The translations under genes were made by a program, and so were the position numbers. The notes under the pieces were generated by a model. It was not told where the DNA came from. It searched no databases and was given only the letters and a program-made list of their open reading frames with translations. Positions 50,344 to 62,900 of a DNA stretch of 64,000 nt are shown piece by piece. The first letter of the stretch is position 1. Each line of letters starts with the position of its first letter. This DNA comes from Pristionchus mayeri. Its lineage: Eukaryota > Nematoda > Chromadorea > Rhabditida > Neodiplogasteridae. The stretch covers positions 3,017,613-3,081,612 of the forward strand of contig BTRK01000006.1 of NCBI GenBank assembly GCA_036245805.1, read 5' to 3'.

Positions 50344-53300
50344 TAACCTTCTGTCCCCAGCATCACCTTGTGTCCCCAGTATCACCTTCTGTCCCCAGTA
50401 TCACCTTCTGTCCTCTGTATCACCTTCTGTCCCCAGTATCACCTTCTGTCCCCATTATCACCTTGTGTCCCCATTATCACCTTGTGTCCCCAGTATCACC
50501 TTCTGTCCCCAGTATCACCTTGTGTCCCCAGCATCACCTTGTGTCCCCAGTATTACCTTCTGTCCCCAGTATCACCTTCTGTCCCCAGTATCACCTTCTG
50601 TCCCCAGTATCACCTTCTGTCCCCAGTATCACCTTCTGTCCCCAGTATCACCTTCTGTCCTCTGTATCACCTTCTGTCCCCATTATCACCTTGTGTCCCC
50701 AGTATCACCTTGTGTCCCCAGTATCACCTTCTGCCCTCTGTATCACCTTCTGTCCCCAGTATCACCTTCTGTCCTCTGTATCACCTTCTGTCCCCAGTAT
50801 CACCTTCTGTCCCCATTATCACCTTGTGTCCCCATTATCACCTTGTGTCCCCAGTATCACCTTCTGTCCCCAGTATCACCTTGTGTCCCCAGCATCACCT
50901 TGTGTCCCCAGTATTACCTTCTGTCCCCAGTATCACCTTCTGTCCCCAGTATCACCTTCTGTCCCCAGTATCACCTTCTGTCCCCAGTATCACCTTCTGT
51001 CCCCAGTATCACCTTCTGTCCTCTGTATCACCTTCTGTCCCCATTATCACCTTGTGTCCCCAGTATCACCTTGTGTCCCCAGTATCACCTTCTGCCCTCT
51101 GTATCACCTTCTGTCCCCAGTATCACCTTCTGTCCCCAGTATCACCTTCTGTCCCCAGTATCACCTTCTGTCCTCTGTATCACCTTCTGTCCCCATTATC
51201 ACCTTGTGTCCCCAGTATCACCTTCTGTCCCCAGTATCACCTTCTGCCCTCTGTATCACCTTCTGTCCCCAGTATCACCTTCTGTCCCCAGCATTACCTT
51301 GTGTCCCCAGCATCACCTTGTGTCCCCAGTATCACCTTCTGTCCCCAGTATCACCTTCTGTCCCCAGCATCACCTTGTGTCCCCAGTATCACCTTCTGTC
51401 CCCAGTATCACCTTCTGTCCTCTGTATCACCTTCTGTCCCCAGTATCACCTTCTGTCCCCATTATCACCTTGTGTCCCCATTATCACCTTGTGTCCCCAG
51501 TATCACCTTCTGTCCCCAGTATCACCTTGTGTCCCCAGCATCACCTTGTGTCCCCAGTATCACCTTCTGTCCCCAGTATAACCTTCTGTCCCCAGCATCA
51601 CCTTGTGTCCCCAGTATCACCTTCTGTCCCCAGTATCACCTTCTGTCCTCTGTATCACCTTCTGTCCCCAGTATCACCTTCTGTCCCCATTATCACCTTG
51701 TGTCCCCATTATCACCTTGTGTCCCCAGTATCACCTTCTGTCCCCAGTATCACCTTGTGTCCCCAGCATCACCTTGTGTCCCCAGTATTACCTTCTGTCC
51801 CCAGTATCACCTTCTGTCCCCAGTATCACCTTCTGTCCCCAGTATCACCTTCTGTCCCCAGTATCACCTTCTGTCCCCAGTATCACCTTCTGTCCTCTGT
51901 ATCACCTTCTGTCCCCATTATCACCTTGTGTCCCCAGTATCACCTTGTGTCCCCAGTATCACCTTCTGCCCTCTGTATCACCTTCTGTCCCCAGTATCAC
52001 CTTCTGTCCCCAGTATCACCTTCTGTCCCCAGTATCACTTTCTGTCCTCTGTATCACCTTCTGTCCCCATTATCACCTTGTGTCCCCAGTATCACCTTCT
52101 GTCCCCAGTATCACCTTCTGCCCTCTGTATCACCTTCTGTCCCCAGTATCACCTTCTGTCCCCAGTATCACCTTCTGTCCCCAGTATCACCTTCTGTCCC
52201 CAGTATCACCTTCTGTCCCCAGTATCACCTTCTGTCCCCAGTATCACCTTCTGTCCTCTGTATCACCTTCTGTCCCCATTATCACCTTGTGTCCCCAGTA
52301 TCACCTTGTGTCCCCAGTATCACCTTCTGCCCTCTGTATCACCTTCTGTCCCCAGTATCACCTTCTGTCCCCAGTATCACCTTCTGTCCCCAGTATCACT
52401 TTCTGTCCTCTGTATCACCTTCTGTCCCCATTATCACCTTGTGTCCCCAGTATCACCTTCTGTCCCCAGTATCACCTTCTGCCCTCTGTATCACCTTGTG
52501 TCCCCAGTATCACCTTCTGCCCTCTGTATCACCTTCTGTCCCCAGTATCACCTTCTGTCCTCTGTATCACCTTCTGTCCCCAGTATCACCTTCTGTCCCC
52601 ATTATCACCTTGTGTCCCCATTATCACCTTGTGTCCCCAGTATCACCTTCTGTCCCCAGTATCACCTTGTGTCCCCAGCATCACCTTGTGTCCCCAGTAT
52701 TACCTTCTGTCCCCAGTATCACCTTCTGTCCCCAGTATCACCTTCTGTCCCCAGTATCACCTTCTGTCCCCAGTATCACCTTCTGTCCCCAGTATCACCT
52801 TCTGTCCTCTGTATCACCTTCTGTCCCCATTATCACCTTGTGTCCCCAGTATCACCTTGTGTCCCCAGTATCACCTTCTGCCCTCTGTATCACCTTCTGT
52901 CCCCAGTATCACCTTCTGTCCCCAGTATCACCTTCTGTCCCCAGTATCACCTTCTGTCCTCTGTATCACCTTCTGTCCCCATTATCACCTTGTGTCCCCA
53001 GTATCACCTTCTGTCCCCAGTATCACCTTCTGCCCTCTGTATCACCTTCTGTCCCCAGTATCACCTTCTGTCCCCAGCATTACCTTGTGTCCCCAGCATC
53101 ACCTTGTGTCCCCAGTATCACCTTCTGTCCCCAGTATCACCTTCTGTCCCCAGCATCACCTTGTGTCCCCAGTATCACCTTCTGTCCCCAGTATCACCTT
53201 CTGTCCTCTGTATCACCTTCTGTCCCCAGTATCACCTTCTGTCCCCATTATCACCTTGTGTCCCCATTATCACCTTGTGTCCCCAGTATCACCTTCTGTC

Positions 53301-53367
53301 CCCAGTATCACCTTGTGTCCCCAGCATCACCTTGTGTCCCCAGTATCACCTTCTGTCCCCAGTATAA
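50344..53367 (+). repeat. Three copies of a block with a GTATAACC variant
   Basis: A C-to-A change gives GTATAACC at three places (TAA at 50344, 51579 and 53365), with offsets of 1,235 bp (65 x 19) and 1,786 bp (94 x 19). Each is followed by CCCCAGCATCACC and then the same order of variants by eye. It is the only source of TAA inside the 19-bp array. Confidence 0.85.
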
Positions 53368-54031
53368 CCTTCTGTCCCCAGCATCACCTTGTGTCCCCAG
53401 TATCACCTTCTGTCCCCAGTATCACCTTCTGTCCTCTGTATCACCTTCTGTCCCCAGTATCACCTTCTGTCCCCATTATCACCTTGTGTCCCCATTATCA
53501 CCTTGTGTCCCCAGTATCACCTTCTGTCCCCAGTATCACCTTGTGTCCCCAGCATCACCTTGTGTCCCCAGTATTACCTTCTGTCCCCAGTATCACCTTC
53601 TGTCCCCAGTATCACCTTCTGTCCCCAGTATCACCTTCTGTCCCCAGTATCACCTTCTGTCCCCAGTATCACCTTCTGTCCTCTGTATCACCTTCTGTCC
53701 CCATTATCACCTTGTGTCCCCAGTATCACCTTGTGTCCCCAGTATCACCTTCTGCCCTCTGTATCACCTTCTGTCCCCAGTATCACCTTCTGTCCCCAGT
53801 ATCACCTTCTGTCCCCAGTATCACTTTCTGTCCTCTGTATCACCTTCTGTCCCCATTATCACCTTGTGTCCCCAGTATCACCTTCTGTCCCCAGTATCAC
53901 CTTCTGCCCTCTGTATCACCTTCTGTCCCCAGTATCACCTTCTGTCCCCAGTATCACCTTCTGTCCCCAGTATCACCTTCTGTCCTCTGTATCACCTTCT
54001 GTCCCCAGTATCACCTTGTGTCCCCAGCATC

Positions 54032-54096
54032 AGGGTGTTTTTTAGGGTGTTTTCTCTCACCAGGTTAACTTAGGGTGTTTTCTCTCACCAGCTTAA
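54032..54096 (+). repeat. Interruption 13: two 28-bp units
   Basis: This is a standard 65-bp copy with the single A13/GTTCCCAG boundary signature downstream, like interruptions 2 to 6, 8 and 14. Confidence 0.95.
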
Positions 54097-57000
54097 TCGC
54101 CTTGTGTCCCCAGTATCACCTTGTGTCCCCAGCATCACATTGTGTTCCCAGTATCACCTTGTGTCCCCAGCATCACCTTGTGTCCCCAGCATCACCTTGT
54201 GTCCCCAGTATCACCTTCTGTCCCCAGTATCACCTTCTGTCCCCAGTATCACCTTCTGTCCCCAGTATCACCTTCTGTCCCCAGTATCACCTTCTGTCCC
54301 CAGTATCACCTTCTGTCCCCAGTATCACCTTCTGTCCCCAGTATCACCTTCTGTCCCCAGTATCACCTTCTGTCCCCAGCATCACCTTGTGTCCCCAGTA
54401 TCACCTTCTGTCCCCAGTATCACCTTCTGTCCTCTGTATCACCTTCTGTCCCCAGTATCACCTTCTGTCCCCATTATCACCTTGTGTCCCCATTATCACC
54501 TTGTGTCCCCAGTATCACCTTCTGTCCCCAGTATCACCTTGTGTCCCCATTATCACCTTGTGTCCCCAGTATCACCTTCTGTCCCCAGTATCACCTTGTG
54601 TCCCCAGCATCACCTTGTGTCCCCAGTATCACCTTCTGTCCCCAGCATCACCTTGTGTCCCCAGTATCACCTTCTGTCCCCAGTATCACCTTCTGTCCTC
54701 TGTATCACCTTCTGTCCCCAGTATCACCTTCTGTCCCCATTATCACCTTGTGTCCCCATTATCACCTTGTGTCCCCAGTATCACCTTCTGTCCCCAGTAT
54801 CACCTTGTGTCCCCAGCATCACCTTGTGTCCCCAGTATTACCTTCTGTCCCCAGTATCACCTTCTGTCCCCAGTATCACCTTCTGTCCCCAGTATCACCT
54901 TCTGTCCCCAGTATCACCTTCTGTCCCCAGTATCACCTTCTGTCCTCTGTATCACCTTCTGTCCCCATTATCACCTTGTGTCCCCAGTATCACCTTGTGT
55001 CCCCAGTATCACCTTCTGCCCTCTGTATCACCTTCTGTCCCCAGTATCACCTTCTGTCCCCAGTATCACCTTCTGTCCCCAGTATCACCTTCTGTCCTCT
55101 GTATCACCTTCTGTCCCCATTATCACCTTGTGTCCCCAGTATCACCTTCTGTCCCCAGTATCACCTTGTGTCCCCATTATCACCTTGTGTCCCCAGTATC
55201 ACCTTCTGTCCCCAGTATCACCTTGTGTCCCCAGCATCACCTTGTGTCCCCAGTATCACCTTCTGTCCCCAGCATCACCTTGTGTCCCCAGTATCACCTT
55301 CTGTCCCCAGTATCACCTTCTGTCCTCTGTATCACCTTCTGTCCCCAGTATCACCTTCTGTCCCCATTATCACCTTGTGTCCCCATTATCACCTTGTGTC
55401 CCCAGTATCACCTTCTGTCCCCAGTATCACCTTGTGTCCCCAGCATCACCTTGTGTCCCCAGTATTACCTTCTGTCCCCAGTATCACCTTCTGTCCCCAG
55501 TATCACCTTCTGTCCCCAGTATCACCTTCTGTCCCCAGTATCACCTTCTGTCCCCAGTATCACCTTCTGTCCTCTGTATCACCTTCTGTCCCCATTATCA
55601 CCTTGTGTCCCCAGTATCACCTTGTGTCCCCAGTATCACCTTCTGCCCTCTGTATCACCTTCTGTCCCCAGTATCACCTTCTGTCCCCAGTATCACCTTC
55701 TGTCCTCTGTATCACCTTCTGTCCCCATTATCACCTTGTGTCCCCAGTATCACCTTGTGTCCCCAGTATCACCTTCTGCCCTCTGTATCACCTTCTGTCC
55801 CCAGTATCACCTTCTGTCCCCAGTATCACCTTCTGTCCCCAGTATCACCTTCTGTCCCCAGTATCACCTTCTGTCCTCTGTATCACCTTCTGTCCCCATT
55901 ATCACCTTGTGTCCCCAGTATCACCTTGTGTCCCCAGTATCACCTTCTGCCCTCTGTATCACCTTCTGTCCCCAGTATCACCTTCTGTCCCCAGTATCAC
56001 CTTCTGTCCCCAGTATCACCTTCTGTCCTCTGTATCACCTTCTGTCCCCATTATCACCTTGTGTCCCCAGTATCACCTTCTGTCCCCAGTATCACCTTGT
56101 GTCCCCATTATCACCTTGTGTCCCCAGTATCACCTTCTGTCCCCAGTATCACCTTGTGTCCCCAGCATCACCTTGTGTCCCCAGTATCACCTTCTGTCCC
56201 CAGCATCACCTTGTGTCCCCAGTATCACCTTCTGTCCCCAGTATCACCTTCTGTCCTCTGTATCACCTTCTGTCCCCAGTATCACCTTCTGTCCCCAGTA
56301 TCACCTTCTGTCCCCATTATCACCTTGTGTCCCCAGTATCACCTTCTGTCCCCAGTATCACCTTGTGTCCCCATTATCACCTTGTGTCCCCAGTATCACC
56401 TTCTGTCCCCAGTATCACCTTGTGTCCCCAGCATCACCTTGTGTCCCCAGTATCACCTTCTGTCCCCAGCATCACCTTGTGTCCCCAGTATCACCTTGTG
56501 TCCCCAGTATCACCTTCTGTCCCCAGTATCACCTTGTGTCCCCATTATCACCTTGTGTCCCCAGTATCACCTTCTGTCCCCAGTATCACCTTGTGTCCCC
56601 AGCATCACCTTGTGTCCCCAGTATCACCTTCTGTCCCCAGCATCACCTTGTGTCCCCAGTATCACCTTGTGTCCCCAGTATTACCTTCTGTCCCCAGTAT
56701 CACCTTCTGTCCCCAGTATCACCTTCTGTCCCCAGTATCACCTTCTGTCCCCAGTATCACCTTCTGTCCCCAGTATCACCTTCTGTCCTCTGTATCACCT
56801 TCTGTCCCCATTATCACCTTGTGTCCCCAGTATCACCTTGTGTCCCCAGTATCACCTTCTGCCCTCTGTATCACCTTCTGTCCCCAGTATCACCTTCTGT
56901 CCCCAGTATCACCTTCTGTCCCCAGTATCACCTTCTGTCCTCTGTATCACCTTCTGTCCCCATTATCACCTTGTGTCCCCAGTATCACCTTCTGTCCCCA

Positions 57001-58012
57001 GTATCACCTTCTGCCCTCTGTATCACCTTCTGTCCCCAGTATCACCTTCTGTCCCCAGCATTACCTTGTGTCCCCAGCATCACCTTGTGTCCCCAGTATC
57101 ACCTTCTGTCCCCAGTATCACCTTCTGTCCCCATCATCACCTTGTGTCCCCAGTATCACCTTCTGTCCCCAGTATCACCTTCTGTCCTCTGTATCACCTT
57201 CTGTCCCCAGTATCACCTTCTGTCCCCATTATCACCTTGTGTCCCCATTATCACCTTGTGTCCCCAGTATCACCTTCTGTCCCCAGTATCACCTTGTGTC
57301 CCCAGCATCACCTTGTGTCCCCAGTATCACCTTCTGTCCCCAGTATCACCTTCTGTCCCCAGCATCACCTTGTGTCCCCAGTATCACCTTCTGTCCCCAG
57401 TATCACCTTCTGTCCTCTGTATCACCTTCTGTCCCCAGTATCACCTTCTGTCCCCATTATCACCTTGTGTCCCCATTATCACCTTGTGTCCCCAGTATCA
57501 CCTTCTGTCCCCAGTATCACCTTGTGTCCCCAGCATCACCTTGTGTCCCCAGTATTACCTTCTGTCCCCAGTATCACCTTCTGTCCCCAGTATCACCTTC
57601 TGTCCCCAGTATCACCTTCTGTCCCCAGTATCACCTTCTGTCCCCAGTATCACCTTCTGTCCTCTGTATCACCTTCTGTCCCCATTATCACCTTGTGTCC
57701 CCAGTATCACCTTGTGTCCCCAGTATCACCTTCTGCCCTCTGTATCACCTTCTGTCCCCAGTATCACCTTCTGTCCCCAGTATCACCTTCTGTCCCCAGT
57801 ATCACCTTCTGTCCTCAGTATCACCTTCTGTCCCCATTATCACCTTGTGTCCCCAGTATCACCTTCTGTCCCCAGTATCACCTTCTGCCCTCTGTATCAC
57901 CTTCTGTCCCCAGTATCACCTTCTGTCCCCAGTATCACCTTCTGTCCCCAGTATCACCTTCTGTCCTCTGTATCACCTTCTGTCCCCAGTATCACCTTGT
58001 GTCCCCAGCATC
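54097..58012 (+). repeat. Array 14: 205 monomers, in phase
   Basis: The array is 3,916 bp, exactly 205 x 19 plus end partials. It is dominated by the same blocks as the right part of array 13: pairs of T6 monomers and CCTCTG-T6-G16-CTGCCCTCTG runs. Private variants are CCATCATCACC at about 57134 and GTCCTCAGTATC at about 57814. The latter is intermediate between CCCCAG and CCTCTG and is also seen at about 3834 in array 2. Confidence 0.96.
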
Positions 58013-58077
58013 AGGGTGTTTTTTAGGGTGTTTTCTCTCACCAGGTTAACTTAGGGTGTTTTCTCTCACCAGCTTAA
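58013..58077 (+). repeat. Interruption 14: two 28-bp units
   Basis: This is a standard 65-bp copy and the last interruption in the window. The next 5.9 kb contains five copies of its downstream flank signature without the interruption itself. Confidence 0.95.
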
Positions 58078-58756
58078 TCGCCTTGTGTCCCCAGTATCAC
58101 CTTGTGTCCCCAGCATCACATTGTGTTCCCAGTATCACCTTGTGTCCCCAGCATCACCTTGTGTCCCCAGCATCACCTTGTGTCCCCAGTATCACCTTCT
58201 GTCCCCAGTATCACCTTCTGTCCCCAGTATCACCTTCTGTCCCCAGTATCACCTTCTGTCCCCAGTATCACCTTCTGTCCCCAGTATCACCTTCTGTCCC
58301 CAGTATCACCTTCTGTCCCCAGTATCACCTTCTGTCCCCAGTATCACCTTCTGTCCCCATTATCACCTTGTGTCCCCAGTATCACCTTCTGTCCCCAGTA
58401 TCACCTTCTGCCCTCTGTATCACCTTCTGTCCCCAGTATCACCTTCTGTCCCCAGTATCACCTTCTGTCCCCAGTATCACCTTCTGTCCCCAGTATCACC
58501 TTCTGTCCTCTGTATCACCTTCTGTCCCCATTATCACCTTGTGTCCCCAGTATCACCTTCTGTCCCCAGTATCACCTTCTGCCCTCTGTATCACCTTCTG
58601 TCCCCAGTATCACCTTCTGTCCCCAGTATCACCTTCTATCCCCAGCATTACCTTGTGTCCCCAGCATCACCTTGTATCCCCAGTATCACCTTCTGTCCCC
58701 AGTATCACCTTCTGTCCCCAGTATCACCTTCTGTCCTCTGTATCACCTTCTGTCCC

Positions 58757-59251
58757 CATTATCACCTTCTGTCCCCAGTATCACCTTCTATCCCCAGCAT
58801 TACCTTGTGTCCCCAGCATCACCTTGTATCCCCAGTATCACCTTCTGTCCCCAGTATCACCTTCTGTCCCCAGCATCACCTTGTGTCCCCAGTATCACCT
58901 TCTGTCCCCAGTATCACCTTCTGCCCTCTGTATCACCTTCTGTCCCCAGTATCACCTTCTGTCCCCAGTATCACCTTCTATCCCCAGCATTACCTTGTGT
59001 CCCCAGCATCACCTTGTATCCCCAGTATCACCTTCTGTCCCCAGTATCACTTTCTGTCCCCAGCATCACCTTGTGTCCCCAGTATCACCTTGTGTCCCCA
59101 GTATCACCTTCTGTCCCCAGTATTACCTTCTGTCCCCAGTATCACCTTCTGTCCCCAGTATCACCTTCTGTCCCCAGTATCACCTTCTGTCCCCAGTATC
59201 ACCTTCTGTCCCCAGTATCTCCTTCTGTCCTCTGTATCACCTTCTGTCCCC
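58757..59251 (+). repeat. About 1-kb higher-order repeat, single copy
   Basis: Fifth copy of the 494-bp marker map (58757, 59050, 59251), 25-31 kb from the other four. Its surroundings back to interruption 14 also match the starts of arrays 7 and 9 by eye. Confidence 0.88.
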
Positions 59252-59956
59252 ATTACCACCTTGTGTCCCCAGTATCACCTTCTGTCCCCAGTATCACCTT
59301 CTGCCCTCTGTATCACCTTCTGTCCCCAGTATCACCTTCTGTCCCCAGTATCACCTTCTGTCCCCAGCATTACCTTGTGTCCCCAGCATCACCTTGTGTC
59401 CCCAGTATCACCTTCTGTCCCCAGTATCACCTTCTGTCCCCAGCATCACCTTGTGTCCCCAGTATCACCTTCTGTCCCCAGTATCACCTTCTGTCCTCTG
59501 TATCACCTTCTGTCCCCAGTATCACCTTCTGTCCCCATTATCACCTTGTGTCCCCATTATCACCTTGTGTCCCCAGTATCACCTTCTGTCCCCAGTATCA
59601 CCTTGTGTCCCCAGCATCACCTTGTGTCCCCAGTATTACCTTCTGTCCCCAGTATCACCTTCTGTCCCCAGTATCACCTTCTGTCCCCAGTATCACCTTC
59701 TGTCCCCAGTATCACCTTCTGTCCCCAGTATCACCTTCTGTCCCCAGTATCACCTTCTGTCCTCTGTATCACCTTCTGTCCCCATTATCACCTTGTGTCC
59801 CCAGTATCACCTTCTGTCCCCAGTATCACCTTCTGCCCTCTGTATCACCTTCTGTCCCCAGTATCACCTTCTGTCCTCTGTATCACCTTCTGTCCCCATT
59901 ATCACCTTGTGTCCCCAGCATCACCTTGTATCCCCAGTATCACCTTCTGTCCCCAG

Positions 59957-62900
59957 CATCACATTGTGTTCCCAGTATCACCTTGTGTCCCCAGCATCAC
60001 CTTGTGTCCCCAGCATCACCTTGTGTCCCCAGTATCACCTTCTGTCCCCAGTATCACCTTCTGTCCCCAGTATCACCTTCTGTCCCCAGTATCACCTTCT
60101 GTCCCCAGTATCACCTTCTGTCCCCAGTATCACCTTCTGTCCCCAGTATCACCTTCTGTCCCCAGTATCACCTTCTGTCCCCAGTATCACCTTCTGTCCC
60201 CATTATCACCTTGTGTCCCCAGTATCACCTTCTGTCCCCAGTATCACCTTCTGCCCTCTGTATCACCTTCTGTCCCCAGTATCACCTTCTGTCCCCAGTA
60301 TCACCTTCTGTCCCCAGTATCACCTTCTGTCCCCAGTATCACCTTCTGTCCCCAGTATCACCTTCTGTCCCCAGTATCACCTTCTGTCCTCTGAATCACC
60401 TTCTGTCCCCATTATCACCTTGTGTCCCCAGTATCACCTTCTGTCCCCAGTATCACCTTCTGTCCTCTGTATCACCTTCTGTCCCCATTATCACCTTGTG
60501 TCCCCAGCATCACCTTGTATCCCCAGTATCACCTTCTGTCCCCAGCATCACATTGTGTTCCCAGTATCACCTTGTGTCCCCAGCATCACCTTGTGTCCCC
60601 AGCATCACCTTGTGTCCCCAGTATCACCTTCTGTCCCCAGTATCACCTTCTGTCCCCAGTATCACCTTCTGTCCCCAGTATCACCTTCTGTCCCCAGTAT
60701 CACCTTCTGTCCCCAGTATCACCTTGTGTCCCCAGCATCACCTTGTGTCCCCAGCATCACCTTGTGTCCCCAGTATCACCTTCTGTCCCCAGTATCACCT
60801 TCTGTCCCCAGTATCACCTTCTGTCCCCAGTATCACCTTCTGTCCCCAGTATCACCTTCTGTCCCCAGTATCTTCTTCTGTCCTCTGTATCACCTTCTGT
60901 CCCCATTACCACCTTGTGTCCCCAGTATCACCTTCTGTCCCCAGTATCACCTTCTGCCCTCTGTATCACCTTCTGTCCCCAGTATCACCTTCTGTCCTCT
61001 GTATCACCTTCTGTCCCCATTATCACCTTGTGTCCCCAGCATCACCTTGTATCCCCAGTATCACCTTCTGTCCCCAGCATCACATTGTGTTCCCAGTATC
61101 ACCTTGTGTCCCCAGTATCACCTTCTGTCCCCAGTATCACCTTGTGTCCCCAGCATCACCTTGTGTCCCCAGTATTACCTTCTGTCCCCAGTATCACCTT
61201 CTGTCCCCAGTATCACCTTCTGTCCCCAGTATCACCTTCTGTCCCCAGTATCACCTTCTGTCCCCAGTATCACCTTCTGTCCCCAGTATCACCTTCTGTC
61301 CTCTGTATCACCTTCTGTCCCCATTATCACCTTGTGTCCCCAGTATCACCTTCTGTCCCCAGTATCACCTTCTGCCCTCTGTATCACCTTCTGTCCCCAG
61401 TATCACCTTCTGTCCTCTGTATCACCTTCTGTCCCCATTATCACCTTGTGTCCCCAGTATCACCTTCTGTCCCCAGTATCACCTTCTGCCCTCTGTATCA
61501 CCTTCTGTCCCCAGTATCACCTTCTGTCCCCAGTATCACCTTCTGTCCCCAGCATTACCTTGTGTCCCCAGCATCACCTTGTGTCCCCAGTATCACCTTC
61601 TGTCCCCAGTATCACCTTCTGTCCCCAGCATCACCTTGTGTCCCCAGTATCACCTTCTGTCCCCAGTATCACCTTCTGTCCCCAGTATCACCTTCTGTCC
61701 TCTGTATCACCTTCTGTCCCCAGTATCACCTTCTGTCCCCATTATCACCTTGTGTCCCCATTATCACCTTGTGTCCCCAGTATCACCTTCTGTCCCCAGT
61801 ATCACCTTGTGTCCCCAGCATCACCTTGTGTCCCCAGTATTACCTTCTGTCCCCAGTATCACCTTCTGTCCCCAGTATCACCTTCTGTCCCCAGTATCAC
61901 CTTCTGTCCCCAGTATCACCTTCTGTCCCCAGTATCACCTTCTGTCCCCAGTATCACCTTCTGTCCTCTGTATCACCTTCTGTCCCCATTATCACCTTGT
62001 GTCCCCAGTATCACCTTCTGTCCCCAGTATCACCTTCTGTCCCCATTATCACCTTGTGTCCCCAGTATCACCTTCTGTCCCCAGTATCACCTTCTGTCCC
62101 CAGTATCACCTTCTGTCCCCAGTATCACCTTCTGTCCTCTGTATCACCTTCTGTCCCCATTATCACCTTGTGTCCCCAGTATCACCTTCTGTCCCCAGTA
62201 TCACCTTCTGTCCCCAGCATCACCTTGTGTCCCCAGTATCACCTTCTGTCCCCAGTATCACCTTCTGTCCCCAGTATCACCTTCTGTCCTCTGTATCACC
62301 TTCTGTCCCCAGTATCACCTTCTGTCCCCATTATCACCTTGTGTCCCCATTATCACCTTGTGTCCCCAGTATCACCTTCTGTCCCCAGTATCACCTTGTG
62401 TCCCCAGCATCACCTTGTGTCCCCAGTATTACCTTCTGTCCCCAGTATCACCTTCTGTCCCCAGTATCACCTTCTGTCCCCAGTATCACCTTCTGTCCCC
62501 AGTATCACCTTCTGTCCCCAGTATCACCTTCTGTCCCCAGTATCACCTTCTGTCCTCTGTATCACCTTCTGTCCCCATTATCACCTTGTGTCCCCAGTAT
62601 CACCTTCTGTCCCCAGTATCACCTTCTGTCCCCATTATCACCTTGTGTCCCCAGTATCACCTTCTGTCCCCAGTATCACCTTCTGTCCCCAGTATCACCT
62701 TCTGTCCCCAGTATCACCTTCTGTCCTCTGTATCACCTTCTGTCCCCATTATCACCTTGTGTCCCCAGTATCACCTTCTGTCCCCAGTATCACCTTCTGC
62801 CCTCTGTATCACCTTCTGTCCCCAGTATCACCTTCTGTCCTCTGTATCACCTTCTGTCCCCATTATCACCTTGTGTCCCCAGTATCACCTTCTGTCCCCA

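Larger units (their letters stand above)
42307..54031 (+). repeat. Array 13: 616 monomers, in perfect phase
   Basis: The array is 11,725 bp, exactly 616 x 19 plus end partials. Its left part (about 42.3-48 kb) holds three blocks, each with GTTCCCATT (42451, 44389, 46213) and a CATCACATCGTG variant (43711, 45402, 47473). Its right part (about 50.3-53.4 kb) holds three copies of a block with a GTATAACC variant, whose TAA is at 50344, 51579 and 53365. Private variants include TATCGCC at about 44225, CCCCTGTATC near 42585 and 44523, and TGTGTCCAGC at about 49479, where CCCC is replaced by GTCC. Confidence 0.97.

Noticed and set aside
3379..58077. Interstitial telomere from TTAGGG
   Set aside because: TTAGGG occurs once per 28-bp unit and never as tandem hexamers. 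It may be coincidence; at most it hints at a subtelomeric origin.
3379..58077. Interruptions as transposon insertions with target-site duplication
   Set aside because: TCA on the left and TCG on the right could be a 3-bp duplication. However, the element is 37-178 bp of simple 28-bp repeats with no terminal inverted repeats or tail, and all copies share one junction.
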